Origin: Lojkania enalia
Lineage: Eukaryota; Ascomycota; Dothideomycetes; Pleosporales
DNA length: 55,439 bases
Direction of reading: 5' to 3'
NCBI GenBank assembly: GCA_010094045.1
Contig: ML986726.1
Location: 1-55,439 of the forward strand
The notes beneath the pieces were generated by a model. It did not search any database and had not been told where the DNA came from. It saw nothing but the letters and a program-made list of their open reading frames with translations. How positions within the stretch are numbered: position 1 is the first letter of the stretch; every line of letters starts with the position of its first letter. Shown piece by piece: positions 10,880 through 22,401 of the stretch. The position numbers and the translations under genes were made by a program.

Positions 10880-11720
10880 CCAAGTATAAAATGCATTACA
10901 GTAGTGTTTAACATCCCCGAAACTACGCACCGTAACCGACGCGCCGGTATTGCTTCGCAACGCGATTCACAGCCTAAATCAAGGAAGCTTACTAATATAG
11001 AAGAGGAGATTTTTGTTAGACATATAGTCGACCTAGATTCGCGAGGATTTGCGCTCTTTCTAGGTACTTACGAGATATGGCGGATAAGCTGCTTGCTGAG
11101 CGCGACGCTGTGCAAGTTAGCTAGGAGTGGCCTAGGAACTTTGTCAAGAAGACTAAGAGCCTTAAATACGATTTAATTAACCATAAAATTATTAGGGAGC
11201 TTTCTATAAGAGTCCTGAGACCATAAGGGCCTGGTTCGAGCTTGTAGCGCGTACGATGATCATTCACAGTATCTACGGTGGGCATATCTACAACTTTCAC
11301 AAAGCTAGCTTTATAACAGGTAAGGTATCACCTAAGTTAATTATCACTAGCTCAGAGAGACGCGGCCGGCCAAAAGCTGTACAGCTAGGTAATCGTGAAT
11401 GGGTTACGGTGATCCGGGGAATCAATGCTGCTGGATAGAAGGGTAGAGTCGCCAGCCTTGAGAGGGCAAATAAGGCTGCCACAACGCATAAAAAGCATAA
11501 AAAGAAACGGATTTAGAGGTAAAGCACTTTATTAAAGTTAGAGGGAGAGGAGATTATTGCTTAAGAGGATGTTAAGCAGCAGCTGGAGGGTAAAACACAC
11601 CAAAGGCGCGATTAAGTGCGAGCAAGCAGGCTCCTACATGCTGCAGCCGCTGTAGAGAGACTGGGCATAACTTACGTACGTGTGAGAAGGGTACTATAGA
11701 TACTACTTAGTCGAGAATAT
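10880..11720 (+). pseudogene. Fot1-type transposase with internal deletion
   Basis: Landmarks in order: second HTH (VVFNIPETTHRNRRAGI, near 10898-10950); CENP-B-type domain (SRKLTNIEEEIFVRHIVDLD, near 10980-11038, then a frameshift into PRNFVKKTKS near 11130); the YNF block near 11291 where the catalytic Asp is replaced by His (YNFHKASF); and the conserved ITSSERRGRPKAVQLGNREW at about 11340-11400. Then the sequence jumps straight to the C-terminal basic region (near 11450-11520) and a degraded zinc knuckle near 11645-11690. The rest of the DDE core, usually about 200 residues, is absent. It cannot encode an active enzyme. Confidence 0.7.
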
Positions 11721-11930
11721 ATATCATATTTATAGTATCCTCATATGTTGTGAAATTATATGGCTGGAAAGGTAGAAAAAGTTGGTGGGATGTATGGCTT
11801 GCTTGCTAGTTATGTTATATATATTTTATAGAATATAGATCAAATATAATAAACTTATTACTTAAAAATAAAATAGAAAGTACTCCATTAAACCATATTA
11901 TTTGCTATTAACGCCTATACCGCCTATAGC

Positions 11931-12806
11931 TTATTCTTTATAGCCTGTCGGATTATTTTTCTCCCAATCCGCTAGTTTTGTTACTTGAACTCCTATATTG
12001 AACTAAGTTTAATATTCAAAGTGAAACTTTACAAGCTCTACTTACCCCAACCCTCTAGTTCCTTAATGGTGGCTTGCTTAATCACATCCGTAAGGGTTTC
12101 CGTAGCATCCTCAACAAGTACAACTTCATAGCCTAATTTGATTCCATCGATGCATGTACCCCTCACACACGCATTCGTAATGAGACCTGTCACGACCATT
12201 GTCTGGATGCCATGAAGACTCAACTCCGAGTTTAATGTCGTGAAGCGATGGTACTGGTTATCTGCAAACGCTGAATACGAGTCCACGGAATGATCTTGTG
12301 CTTTCTTGATATAGTTCACAGGCGTGCGGTACCCTTCGAGGTAATGTAGTCTCGTCTGAACACCGGATTCAATCTGTGCGCCCCACGTCTCAGGAACACA
12401 GTGGTCTGAATAGAGGGACTGCTGCTCTGTCTTCATAGGGGTGTCGAGAAAAGTAATGTTCACTGTATCTCCAAGAGCCTTCCCAGCATGAGCGGATGCA
12501 AATGACACATGGCCTTCGGGATGCCAGTCTTGAGATGCTGCAATAAAGTGCCACTCATGGTCGTCCAGCAGCTTGTAGACTTGCGGGAGGATGGAGGGGG
12601 CGCGTGAGTTGTTGAGGGAGCCCGTGATGAAGTCGTTTTGGATGTCGATGAGGACCAAGGCGGTGCTTTTGTGAAGTCTCGGCGAGAACTGCAATGAGTG
12701 AATTGTGGACTCGTCTTTTGAAATTGGTACATACTGGTACGGCTTGAACCAACCCGACAAGGCTAAATAGTGCCGCGCTAGCGGATACGTAATAGATTCT
12801 CTTCAT
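11931..12806 (-). CDS. Secreted isochorismatase-family hydrolase, one frameshift
   Basis: Cysteine hydrolase of the isochorismatase/nicotinamidase superfamily. In the main frame: LIDIQNDF with the catalytic Asp, DWHPEGHVSF and SDHCVPETWG with metal-binding His/Asp positions, a Lys in YIKKAQD, and nucleophile Cys in ITNACVRGT. Two exons: 12806-12046 and 11992-11931, separated by a 53-nt intron (GTAAGT donor at 12045, acceptor ATAG at 11993). Splicing replaces an early stop with a C-terminus ending in ADWEKNNPTGYKE. The ATG at 12806 opens a signal peptide (MKRIYYVSASAALFSLVG), but it lies one frame away from the enzyme. The joined exons are 823 nt (3n+1), so one extra base lies roughly between 12735 and 12800. 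This is either a real frameshift, making it a pseudogene, or a sequence error. The substrate cannot be told from sequence. Confidence 0.75.
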
Positions 12807-13606
12807 AGTAGGAGACGCGATAATTGAAGAAAACGAGCAGACAGAATGTAGTCTCGCAGTCCCTGTCGTTTGCCTTTTATATCTCACCAGTATCGGAGAT
12901 ATTAAGTTGTCGCCGTCCGCCGAAGGCCATCTTTGGTCAAGTCGTCTTGAAGATGGCGTGGGGAGATAAGGCTTTGCCTATCGCAATTAATCCTATCTAG
13001 TAATGTATCTTAACGTGGCAACAATAACAACAATTCAATCTACAAGGACGTATAGAGGAACTCTATTCTATAGCGGTATCATTTCGTGCGCTCGATTTTC
13101 GGTTTTTGGTATTCTTGACATTATTGCAATGCCGTCACGTCTGTCTTCATAGAATTGAATTAGTGGAATAGCATCACTCTCCACTAAATCATCAATATTA
13201 AGATAGTAGAAATGTTGCCCCTTGTCCTAGGTACAATCTTGAATGAAAGCAGGCTCATGTCCATCAGTCACCGGGCGTGGATTGTGAAACGTCCTGCTGA
13301 CTACCCATCTCCGCGGCTCGCTTAAGGCTGACGCCCAGCTTCTGCAGGACTACAGAGTACCGGATAGCTTCAAAGCGGGTTCTACCATAATGATGTGAAT
13401 CAAGTGCTTTTGGGTACCAGCATTATGGATTTCAAAAGTATTTGCATTCAAAGATGGTTGCACGACATAGATACCAGGGCGCATGTGGCAGTGCAGCGAA
13501 GAGAATTCTCTATTTAGAACTTTCGCGGAAAATCAAATGTTCCTCCGGCCTCCTGAAACCCGTCCGTTCAAATGTTTCCGATGCCCGATGCACATTACCT
13601 TCCTGC
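12807..13606. other. Intergenic
   Basis: Region between the 5' end of the hydrolase gene and the 3' end of the rhodopsin-domain gene. Plus-strand frames at 13442-13846 overlap the 3' part of that gene on the opposite strand and are probably antisense shadows. No other feature supported. Confidence 0.3.
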
Positions 13607-15091
13607 CTAGACCTTCAGTATTCTGTCCCTCACCTTTTCACTATCCAAGCTTTTTTGAGTCTCTATATCCACGCTGATTTCCGTTTGAAGCGTGATGGAC
13701 TTGCCTCCTTTGTCTCTCAGAATCGCGCTGGTATCCCTATTGCTATTGATCCTCTTGTCCAGCTCATAATAACTACTGCGTTTCGTGTTGGTGAGTCGAG
13801 AAGGTTGCAATTTTTGACCGGACTTTGTCGAGATATGAAGTATTGATTTCACGGAGCGTATCATTCTAGCGAATCTGGTGTCCGTAAAAATGGGGCCGTA
13901 ACATGGCAGACAAGCAGCGATTACCGCTACATTGGGCTCTATCTCAGCCCAGATAAATGCAGCCGTTATCTGGCTGTATAGATTCCGACCAAAACTGTTT
14001 TGCAGACGGCCCATTGAATTAACCAGATATACTAAACGGACAATGGCTGCTACACACACGAAACCGCCAAGCCAGAATATCGCAAGAATGGACACCTTTT
14101 GCTTCAAGCTCATCTTGAGTGATTTGATCATCGGGATCGGGACACAGAGTATTCCGACATCGAAGAACACTGAAAGTGCACCGTACGAGATGTACCAGGT
14201 GTTATAGTCGAAGCGGTGTTTCGCACCGGCGGCATTCTTCCACGCTGCTTCGATCGGGGTCGTAGATAGAAACACGAGCTATTCAGGATTAGTAGGAGAA
14301 TATTGAAGCTCTCAACTTCACGTACAATGATAGATGATGCCCACCATAAAGTTATTACCACCAATAAGACGTAGGTTGCATTTCTGAACCACCTTTTGAT
14401 CGAGAAGAGATGATGGTAAAATAGTAGGATTGAGACTTTCACGGTATATAGTGGCGTTATTAGAAAGAAACTCGATATCCACAACGTCTGCGTACATTTA
14501 GTATTGGAAATGTTGTACAGAATGCCACTAAATTTACCCTCAATGCCACATTCGCATATTTGTGAGGCGGCATCGTTATTCGGTCGATACCACCGATAGC
14601 TCCCGCGACAATTGTATTGATAGAGTGTCCCCAACAAAATATCTAGCGATCTGTCAGACTTTGAATTTGCACTAGTGCAAAAACACAGTAAACCGTTGTG
14701 CATGTCTTACCAGAGTAACTAAGATAAACCAATCATCCATCCGGTAGCATCCATTGCCTTTGAATTTCCTCGCATAGAATCGCAGGGCTACTGCGAAGCT
14801 CGCAAGAATGGGCAGCGAGATTGCTACACCCATAAGCGAAGTGGATACAAAAGAAGTATTCATATCGGGGCCATTGCTTCTCGATGGTCTATTGGAGAGA
14901 GCCATATTAAGCCTCTGCGCACTGCGCGACGGGACCGACGGGAATCGATTTAAGAAATAGGGTTCGAAAGTTCGGTCTTTCATACTTAAGGAGACTGACA
15001 GCATTCGATGCATAAAGACAAAGTTAGCAAAGCAGAACTCCATGCCAAGCTGAAACCAAAGGGGGTGTTGTGCAGCTGAGGCTTGCGGCAA
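13607..15091 (-). CDS. Fungal rhodopsin-domain (SAT4/PTH11-like) integral membrane protein
   Basis: Seven-pass membrane protein of the fungal rhodopsin-domain family, often near receptors and secondary-metabolism genes; ligand unknown. Four exons: 15091-14711, 14642-14538, 14487-14326, 14278-13607. Introns are 68, 50 and 47 nt; all have GT..AG ends, and the last has a TACTAAT branch site. Splicing restores family hallmarks in order: TM1 with ALRFYARKFKG then RMDDWFIL; AGAIGGIDRI; KVSILLFYHHLFS; the DYNTWYISYG region; and TM7 with WAEIEPNVAVIAACLP. A hydrophilic tail of roughly 90 residues follows. The model gives 439 aa from the first ATG, or 377 aa from the in-frame Met at 14905, which fits the usual family start better. 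No disabling change seen. A decayed relative lies at 49.0-50.4 kb. Confidence 0.8.
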
Positions 15092-16774
15092 CCATTCTGC
15101 CTGAACTCATGCAGAGTGTTCGGGACGCCATAAATGCCTAAACAGTCCGTTCTGTGTGTTCCTATCTGAATGCTCTTGCATGTGGCGGCCGCTTTCTAGA
15201 GTTATGGGCGTAAAATAATCCGAAACAGGTATTTAACGGCCTACTATGCAGATAGGATATTTACATCTTGCCCATATTTTGGAATGATAAGATGGTAATG
15301 CTACGATTGCGTTTGAACGTCCTTATCTTTTAAGCTAACCAGATGATAATTGTTCATGTCTTATACATTAGACATATTCGGATCGCCGGGACAACTTCAA
15401 TCTTAAAGCCAAGATATTAGCTGCCTCGTGGCAATTGTGGGGCGCTGTTAAGGTTTGCTCATCTACACCCTTATCAGAACCACGGATTCGTCATCTGTAC
15501 GCTGACTGCAGTCGAAGGATCCGAGCATTGGTCTTTCTCTTCTTCCATCCATGCTACAACTCATCACTGAATGAGCCCTCGCAAAGGCCTGGACCTACGA
15601 GTTCCTTGAGCAAGGGGTTTACTTAAGGATAACGAGAAACAATATTGTCCGATGAGTGAGGATCGCTGCAGCGACTCTGAGCGTGATGGCGATTATTGCG
15701 GAGGTAGATTTCAATCAGAATTTCCTAGATCAGGCCTAAAACTATTGATTCAGGAGGCATGAGAAGTTGGTGTATGATAGTAGGATCAGCACTCAGGTCA
15801 GGGTGAGAATCTCACGTAAGCATTTCGCAGGTGTTTCCGGAGCACTTTGCAATGCCTAACGAGCCGAACTGCAAGGGGATTCATCCTCAAGGTCTCTGAA
15901 CACTCAAATCAGCGCCTTGTTTTCACCGATTCAATACTACTAAGTTATGTGGTATTGATAAGATTCCGTAGTCCCTTCGAGATAGTCACGTTCCCAAAAT
16001 TGACTGGACGCACCGAGGAAAAACAAAGCACTCAGGGAAATCCAGTACCATATTTGAAAAGCGCAAAATCATTTACCAGGTTATCCAGTCCACTAGCTAA
16101 GGCCGCTTGTTAGAAGTGGCTTTATGGAAGAGTATTGGTTGGCGCAATTGTGAACCCATTCGTAGGTCCGGAATACGTGAGGCGCTCTTTGAATCCCGGC
16201 TAGGCTTCTTCTACCCTTGTGATTACCGAAGTTTCTTAATTCGGTTTAATATTTGCTAACGTACTCTGTGTCACGACCTGGTGCTCGGCCAACACTAAAT
16301 CGTCCACATTATCGGAATCGCGTTACACCATCAATATACACCCCAGGTACGGTGTTGGCCAGACGTTGCTGTCAAAGCGTTACCGCGGCATTGTGGACAC
16401 TAATGTGGAGAAATTCGACAAAATGCATCTTCTCAACTCTACACAGGAAATCAAACTTGCGTAATATATCGATAAGCTCTGTGTACAGGAGCTGCTTTCT
16501 ATAAGGCGGATGATATGAAATTTCACAATGGAAAAAGCGAGAAAAGAGCCCAGTAAAAGCTTGGTTGATCGCTCCCTCGCACATCATTATATTAAACTTC
16601 TATTTCAATACGCATCTAGCATCGAGTCTATACGCTATAGAACTAACTATACCATTAAATTCGCCGTGTATTCTAAAGTCCTTGACTAGAAGATAAATTA
16701 GTATATTATTAACGCTTATAATATTTATAATATAAATAAAAAGAGTTTCAATTAAAATACTACTATAACGCATT
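15092..16774. other. Intergenic; no gene recognised
   Basis: 1.7 kb without a supportable gene. A plus frame at 15847-16113 (88 codons) and overlapping short frames at 16253-16587 on both strands show no domain or splice context. Near 16680-16770 the DNA becomes AT-rich just before the transposon end at 16775. Confidence 0.35.
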
Positions 16775-18174
16775 ATACAAGCGAGATGCGCGTACAAGTG
16801 AGCTGCGTACTTTTTGCCCGAGAGAACACCACCATCAGCGCGATGCAGTAACCGCTTCAATCTCAATCAATCTATACAGAAGGTCGAATATCGCTTACCG
16901 TATCAGCTATTAGTGAGGGCTAAATTCAGAGTTTACGAGCTGCAACAAAAGCCTATAACGTTCCCGAATCAACACTCAATACGACGCGTAGCACCTCTTC
17001 TCGACGCGACTGTCAGCCCAAATCAAGGAAGCTCACGGAGATAGAAGGACCAAATATCGTTCAGCAAAATACATACCTAGCCTCTCGCGGGTATTCTCCT
17101 GCTATCGATAATGTGCAAGATATAGCTAATCATCTGCTCAGAGCTAGATCTGCTAATAAGGTCGGCGAAAGATTGCCATTCAACTTCGTTAGGCGTATAA
17201 AGGAGCTCAAAACACACATCTGTCAAAAATGCGACTATCAGCAAGCTCTGTGTAAAGACTCTAAGGTGACCAGCAACTGGTTCAACCTAGTACGCAGTAC
17301 CAAAGCAAAGTATACTATTACTAATAACCATATTTATAATTTTAATAAGACAGTCTTTTATAGAGATATTGCCTCTGCTACTAAGGCATTACTAGGCATT
17401 AGAATAGCTCACCTACTGCAATTAATGAATCGCTCGATTCGGTCACTAAAGGTGCTGTGCTGATAGCTCATTCTTGTGTGCTACTGCAGCGTCAGGCTAC
17501 CCGGCTTTAGGAAGCAAGGCCCTATCACAGCGCAAAAAAAGGCTAAAACAGGTTCTGTAGAGGCCAGGTAGACTTAATAATAGAGAAGCCACTGATGTAG
17601 CTGTTCAAAAAGACGTAGATGAGCAGCTGGGAGATGAAGAGCGCGCAGGTATCAAGCGCAGAAAGGCCAATGCGCCACACTAGAGGTATTGCAGGCGCTG
17701 CGGCAAGACTGGGCATAACTCCAGAACTTTCGCAGAGACAGAAAAATAGCCTATCTATCTCCTATCAAAATACTATACTAGTTAGCTAGTTCTTACCTAT
17801 CTTATAAGCTAATTAAGCAGCTAGCAGGTAATTAGCTATTTTATATACGGCGTCTATATTAGATAGAAATTCTTGCGAAATTTAGGTCTAGAATATACTG
17901 AATAATAGCTAGCTCTCCTGGCTTAGTGAGCTTCTTGAATTAGGCTCGCAATCACGTTAGAAGGGGACACTAGAGCGCTAACTGCGGTGTCGCTTTTGGA
18001 ACTCTATGGGCTGCTACAGCGCTATTAACGCTCTAGAACTAGCTTTGATTAATAGTTAAGATAGCTAGGGTTAGATGTCAATTTTGATGGATTGATTGAC
18101 GCCTGCGTTGTTGAGGCCTTGCGGTTGAAGGTTGACAGCGCGTTTTCTTGGTGGGGTTCACAACTCGCTTGTTA
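16775..18174 (+). mobile_element. Fot1/pogo relic, about 1.4 kb, with both termini
   Basis: The left terminus carries two tandem subterminal units (TACAAGCGAGATGCGCG then TACAAGTGAGCTGCG, 16775-16807). The right terminus is CAACTCGCTTGTTA ending at 18174. These are inverted to each other and match the units at 53501-53552. TA at both ends fits the TA target site of the pogo/Fot1 group. The body is too short for a full transposase (see the pseudogene inside), so this is an internally deleted copy. Non-coding sequence fills 17750-18140. Confidence 0.7.
16850..17745 (+). pseudogene. Fot1-type transposase, internally deleted
   Basis: N-terminal HTH remnant (near 16915-17035). The CENP-B-type domain is recognisable as DIANHLLRARSANKVGERLP and then FNFVRRIKELKTHI (17117-17220), leading into CDYQQALCKDSKVTSNWFNL (about 17230-17290). 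The YNF block near 17335-17355 is degenerate (YNFNKTVF; Asp and Glu lost). The remaining DDE core is missing; the frame resumes in the C-terminal helical region near 17420-17640. It ends with a well-preserved CCHC zinc knuckle (CRRCGKTGHNSRTF) near 17685-17730 and a stop at about 17750. The last Cys of the knuckle is now Phe. Confidence 0.75.
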
Positions 18175-18244
18175 AATACGTTACCTGAAGATTGATACAT
18201 AATTTGGATAGGAGATGCTATGATAGTCCCGAAGGTGCCTATAG

Positions 18245-18393
18245 TGTCGCGCATCAGGGAGCATCAATTGCTGAGGCAAATATTGATGTATTGAAGGAGG
18301 GTAAGTGGCCTGCCTCGCTAGAAGCTGGCAATGGCGAGACTATATACGCCTGAAAACAGACCAACTATAATAGGATAGTAGAAACATGTGACA
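18245..18393 (+). repeat. Solo-LTR-like element, copy 2
   Basis: 149 bp, starts TGTCGCGCATCAGG and ends ACATGTGACA. Flanking 5-mers TATAG (18240-18244) and TGTAG (18394-18398) match at 4 of 5 positions. Same internal hairpins and TATA-like block as the other four copies. It lies between the Fot1 relic and the carboxypeptidase gene, about 260 bp beyond that gene's 3' end. Confidence 0.8.
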
Positions 18394-18650
18394 TGTAGTG
18401 GTGTGTAAGCTTTGCGATAAGAGGGATTTCGCAATATGCAGTGTCCACGCCGTGTCGCAATTGAAGGGATCAATTGGTATCGACGCATGTGCGATACAAA
18501 ATTGGAAAACAGTCGATATAACATCGTAAACTCATGCCATTGTTGCCAAACTACCAATGCGTTAAATTATACATCTAGAAATGGAACAACCGACAATGCC
18601 ACTTCGTACAAGCGTCTCCAAGGGACAATCTCGAATCATCTTACAGTCCC

Positions 18651-20121
18651 TCACGCATCCCGCACCATACTAACAACACCCTCCCAAGTCTCCCGAATAG
18701 TAGGCTGAATCTGGCTCGCAGGTAATGTAAAGCCATAGTTTCCTGTATCTCGGAGTTCGTATGTGTAGGAATATGTTGATTGACCCACAGCATCCGTATA
18801 GTCGGTGCTATCGCCCGTCGTTGCATAGAGCGTCGAGCACGCTGGACCAATTGTGTATCTAGTCCCTGATACTGCGCGGATGGCCGAGGCAGCGCGTGTA
18901 GCGAGAGAGCGGTGTTGTGCGTCGTTATCTACGACGACGTTACAGTTGTAGCCATATGCTTAATTCATCCATTAGCATCCGATTCCTGAGTAAACCAGTA
19001 AAACTTACGCCAAAGTATATATTGCCCGTAGGAGTGAAAGTCGATATACAGTGTTAATCCTTTGGAGTCCCTTAGACTGTTGACATGCGCGACTAAGCCC
19101 TTGTTCTCGGGTGAATCACCTGCGGCTTGGCCTTTGTAGGTCTCAGAGCACGGATTCGTTGATGCGCCGCCTGTGACCTCCCATTTGTAAGGCCAGTTGC
19201 GATTTATGTCGCGACCGACGCAAGAATTTCCGCTTACTGTTTGGCGGTTTTTTCGCCAGAGGCGATCTGTTGTTTGACTGTAGACAAAGCCTAGCGGTAT
19301 TATTTAGCATTTGCCAGAATTGAAATAGGAATGATATTTACCATCTGGGTTAACGATCGGAATGATGTAAAAGTCGAATTTGTCCACCATCGCTTTCACA
19401 GTAGAATTGGTACTGTATTTAGTAAGGAGTTGCCAGGCCATGTACTCAACAGTCTAGATAACTCTATCAGCGCATCATGCTTTCCAGGTATACCGCGACG
19501 TATATTACCATTGTAGAAATCCATTCTCGCGCATGAACAGTGCCGTGGAAAAGTACTGCGGGCTTCGATCCTTTACCACCACTACCCCAAATATGGATGC
19601 CAGTAAGGGTCCGTCCTTGGACAGAAGTCCCGGTCGTAATTATCTCTGATTGAGAAGTGAATCCACTTTGCAGATCTCTTAGAAATGTGATGTGATCGGC
19701 GTATGGATGGTACGCCGTAAACCATGTTTCACTTGGGACTGGGGGCATCCAATCAGCAGCTGTTGCGCTATAATACCAAGAACAACGAACCTGCAGCTAC
19801 AGATACCTCATCTTTTGTAGCGAGGGTCTCTTCCTTGAAAGCAGCGCCTACATCCTCGGTAATGACAGTGCTTTCCGCCGCAAGAGCGGTGACCGCATCA
19901 ACGTTTTCGGGAGCAACAACGACATCGAGAAGCTCAGACCGTCCGGGGTTCAAGACATGCGCAGCGAGCTCCTCAATCTGGGCTTCGATATCTTCGCTCT
20001 GCTCGGAGAGCTTCAGACGTAGGGCTTTAAAGCCACTATAATCAACTTCTTGACCAGCTCTCGGAACCACAAAGGAGAGGGCATCAGCCAAGAGAAGTGA
20101 AATGAGAAGAAGCGACTTCAT
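18651..20121 (-). CDS. Secreted M14 zinc carboxypeptidase (A-type), one frameshift
   Basis: Metallocarboxypeptidase made as a preproprotein. Four exons: 20121-19509, 19453-19342, 19290-19009, 18958-18651; introns of 55, 51 and 50 nt. Order: signal peptide ([17 protein letters not shown]), a propeptide of about 90 residues, then the catalytic domain. The zinc site shows as HAREW (His and Glu) and DFHSYGQ (His). Substrate binding shows in [10 protein letters not shown], and the catalytic Glu in [12 protein letters not shown]. Exon 1 is 613 nt (3n+1): the propeptide frame and the catalytic frame disagree by one base between about 19765 and 19800. A weak GTAGGC...CTGCAG intron could bridge them, but it would remove propeptide residues that look conserved. 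A frameshift is therefore more likely, and the gene may be inactive. Joined length about 437 aa, normal for the family. Confidence 0.85.
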
Positions 20122-20963
20122 GGTGAAAAATCGAGGAACCAAAGCAGCTTGCACTCCAGTAGATAGAGCAAGCCTGTATTCTTATAGTTGTACGCAGTCT
20201 TCCTCTCTCCTCGCAAGTATCCATCCGCTACCTGCCGATCCCGTCGCACCGCCGACAGACAGATTTCACAAACATGCAATCTCGCCCCCAACTAAATCAA
20301 GAAGGTAATTCATCTCATGCACATCGCGGGAGATCCGCATCGCGAATCCTGGATGGTGTTTTCATCTAAATGCCGTGGGATGGTGTACTTGGCAGGCCTG
20401 TGATGGAAGGTGTGTTAAGCTGTCGTAAATGGGCGGGGGAGCTCCAATTGGCCGGGCATCGCTAAATTAGGCAGGTGTATAACAGCAGGGGCGGAAGATA
20501 CTCTTGGCGGGATGATAGGGCGAGGCTGTCCGACAGATTTCATGAGTGAGGTTTGTGGCTGTTCGAGATCGCAGGATAGGATGATTAAGAGTTGATGTTC
20601 TCTGGGGAACAGGCACTTATCAGCTCGTTTGCGGAGGGCTGAGATAGATGCGGTTAGTATGGAACGGGACGGGAAGGTTGTAGAACAATTTCTCATGCAA
20701 GGAACAACAGAATGTGGGACGGGTTCTAGATTCAAGTGGATCATGATATGTGTCATGGGTAGATGAACTGACAATCGCCAATTCAACGTTATCTCAGACC
20801 CTGCCGTTACTTGCTGCGTTACCAAGACTACGTAATTCGCTCACTTGCACTGAAATTCACGAATGGCCGACTGTCATATCTAAATGGTGTCTCTGCTTCG
20901 GTTGGAACTTATTGAAATAGGTCTTTCCAGAAGCGGAAGCCTAAGCCAAATTGCCTTGGGACA
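20122..20963. other. Intergenic; carboxypeptidase upstream region
   Basis: Contains the region upstream of the carboxypeptidase and a minus frame at 20415-20825 (136 codons) without a recognisable domain. The start of that frame (VTAGSEITLNW) vaguely recalls secreted polysaccharide monooxygenases, but the rest does not support this. No other feature. Confidence 0.3.
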
Positions 20964-21287
20964 TTAAACATATCGTATTCTACTTAACACCCGATGCAAT
21001 ACAATGCTTATCAGCCAGCTTCCTCTCACCGCATCTCTTAAGCTCCTCACTCCCTTTAACTCTGCACGTCTTGCGCCCGCAAATATAGGCGATAGCATCC
21101 GTCGCAAAAGTATGATACTAGCCGTATACGCAGTCCTTGTCCTGTCAAACCCCATATCAAACGCCTTCAAAACTCTCTCCACATCCAATTCATCTCCACA
21201 CCTAAATTCCATGTCGGTAACTACCCTCGCGATCTCTGACTCACCGTTACGGATCGCCTTCAATGCTGCATTCGTAGAGTACACCAT
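20964..21287 (-). CDS. Hypothetical protein, about 107 aa
   Basis: Open frame that extends further upstream to 21638, but only the part from the Met at 21287 (MVYSTNAALKAIRNG) has the composition of a soluble, charged, helical protein. The upstream 117 codons look random. It contains acidic/basic helix-like stretches (NGESEIARVVTDMEF, ELDVERVLKAFDMGFD) and no signal peptide. A plus-strand frame overlaps it at 21004-21306. No family recognised. It may be an exon of a larger decayed gene or a chance frame. Confidence 0.3.
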   Translation of the reverse strand: MVYSTNAALKAIRNGESEIARVVTDMEFRCGDELDVERVLKAFDMGFDRTRTAYTASIILLRRMLSPIFAGARRAELKGVRSLRDAVRGSWLISIVLHRVLSRIRYV

Positions 21288-21289
21288 GA

Positions 21290-22401
21290 CGAAATATATA
21301 AAATAGCTAGGCGTGGAAGTTAAATACTGCCTCTCTAAGCCCACCAAACAACTAAAAACAAATATAATTTGAGTTTTATACCTAGCATGTACAACTCGTA
21401 GTATATATTCCATATAAACGAGTTCCTGATATTTTTGGCAAATGCCAAGTCTATAATGGCCGCGATGTCCGTCGTGCTGCATAGCGACTGTTATCGTTAT
21501 AACATCATGTGCAAAGGCAAGTGAGTACCCTTTGGGCATGGGTTTACTGAGCACTCGGTTTTCGAGGCAGCACGTGAATCTCATACTACCGGATAGCGCG
21601 AGACAAAATAGAAAATACAACCATAGCTGTTGCCTCATTTCTGGTCCTTGGACGAATAAAAGGAACTCATAATCGTTGTTTTAGCGGCTGAGTAAGTCGA
21701 GATCGATTTCCTCAATTAATCTGTGCTGAAGCCTTCTTTTTACACATTCATCGTCGATTTTAATGCAATATTTCTTTAATTTGAGATGAAATGAATGGAA
21801 GAACAGAGTGGAGAATATCGAGGGACCGTGATGGTGGATGTCAATCCGATAGTGTAGATATCTTCGCTTTGGTCTATGTGGACAGAGATGCCGAGCGTTG
21901 TTTGGATTGAACCGGAAGATGTTGTCAAACTTCCATCGGATAAGATTGGTGTGCGCGAATTTATTGTTGAGAAGCCCTGGGAATAATTAATCGTTGCTCC
22001 GGAGGCGTGTGACAGTCCGAGGATACTTACTGTTCACTAGCCTTAGCCCAAAGATGTCTAAGCGGGATGTTAATTTTAAAAGAGTCCAAGACAAGTTGGA
22101 ATTCCAATGGAATGCGCATTATTTGGCTTCTTGTTCTCAATGAAGAACGTATTAGAATGTGTGGTATGCTTTGGGGTGGAACATGATCCGCTCAATATGT
22201 CTATAGAAAATCGAGGTGCTGGTGCCTGGGTCAAAGTCTCACCGACTCACACCCCCAATTCGAATTGGCAAGGCGCAAGCTGGTGCAGGGCTGTGCATGA
22301 TTGCCGCCCTCAAGAGGTCTTCTTCATCGTGTTATCATAGCTCTTATCTAACGTTTACTTTGCGCTCTAGTTGAGGACTCTTGCATTGTTAAGGAATCCA
22401 T
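21290..22401. other. Intergenic with one coding-like strip
   Basis: Downstream of the GH35 gene. On the minus strand, roughly 22020 to 21830, one frame reads as an extracellular-type Ser/Thr-rich strip (for example SQGFSTINSRTPILSDGSL and GISVHIDQSEDIYTIGL). It has no start, no splice partner and no recognised family, so it may be a relic. A plus frame at 22107-22340 (77 codons) shows nothing recognisable. Confidence 0.3.

Larger units (their letters stand above)
10107..11815 (+). mobile_element. Fot1/pogo relic with nested second transposase fragment
   Basis: Left end near 10107 has ACAAGCAAGTGG, and the right end near 11790-11815 has GGCTTGCTTGC. These are degenerate inverted copies of the ACAAGCGAGCGG termini seen at 53501 and 16775. 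Inside are, in order, the N-terminal DNA-binding part of one pogo/Tigger-type transposase (10400-10760) and a shortened Fot1-type transposase (10880-11720). GC is much higher than in the window-end copies, so this copy is less affected by RIP-like mutation. Exact ends and the order of nesting are inferred. Confidence 0.6.

Noticed and set aside
20415..20825. 136-codon minus frame with VTAGSEITLNW, considered as a polysaccharide monooxygenase fragment
   Set aside because: Only a few residues near its start are suggestive; no catalytic His context, signal peptide or later domain could be followed in any frame.
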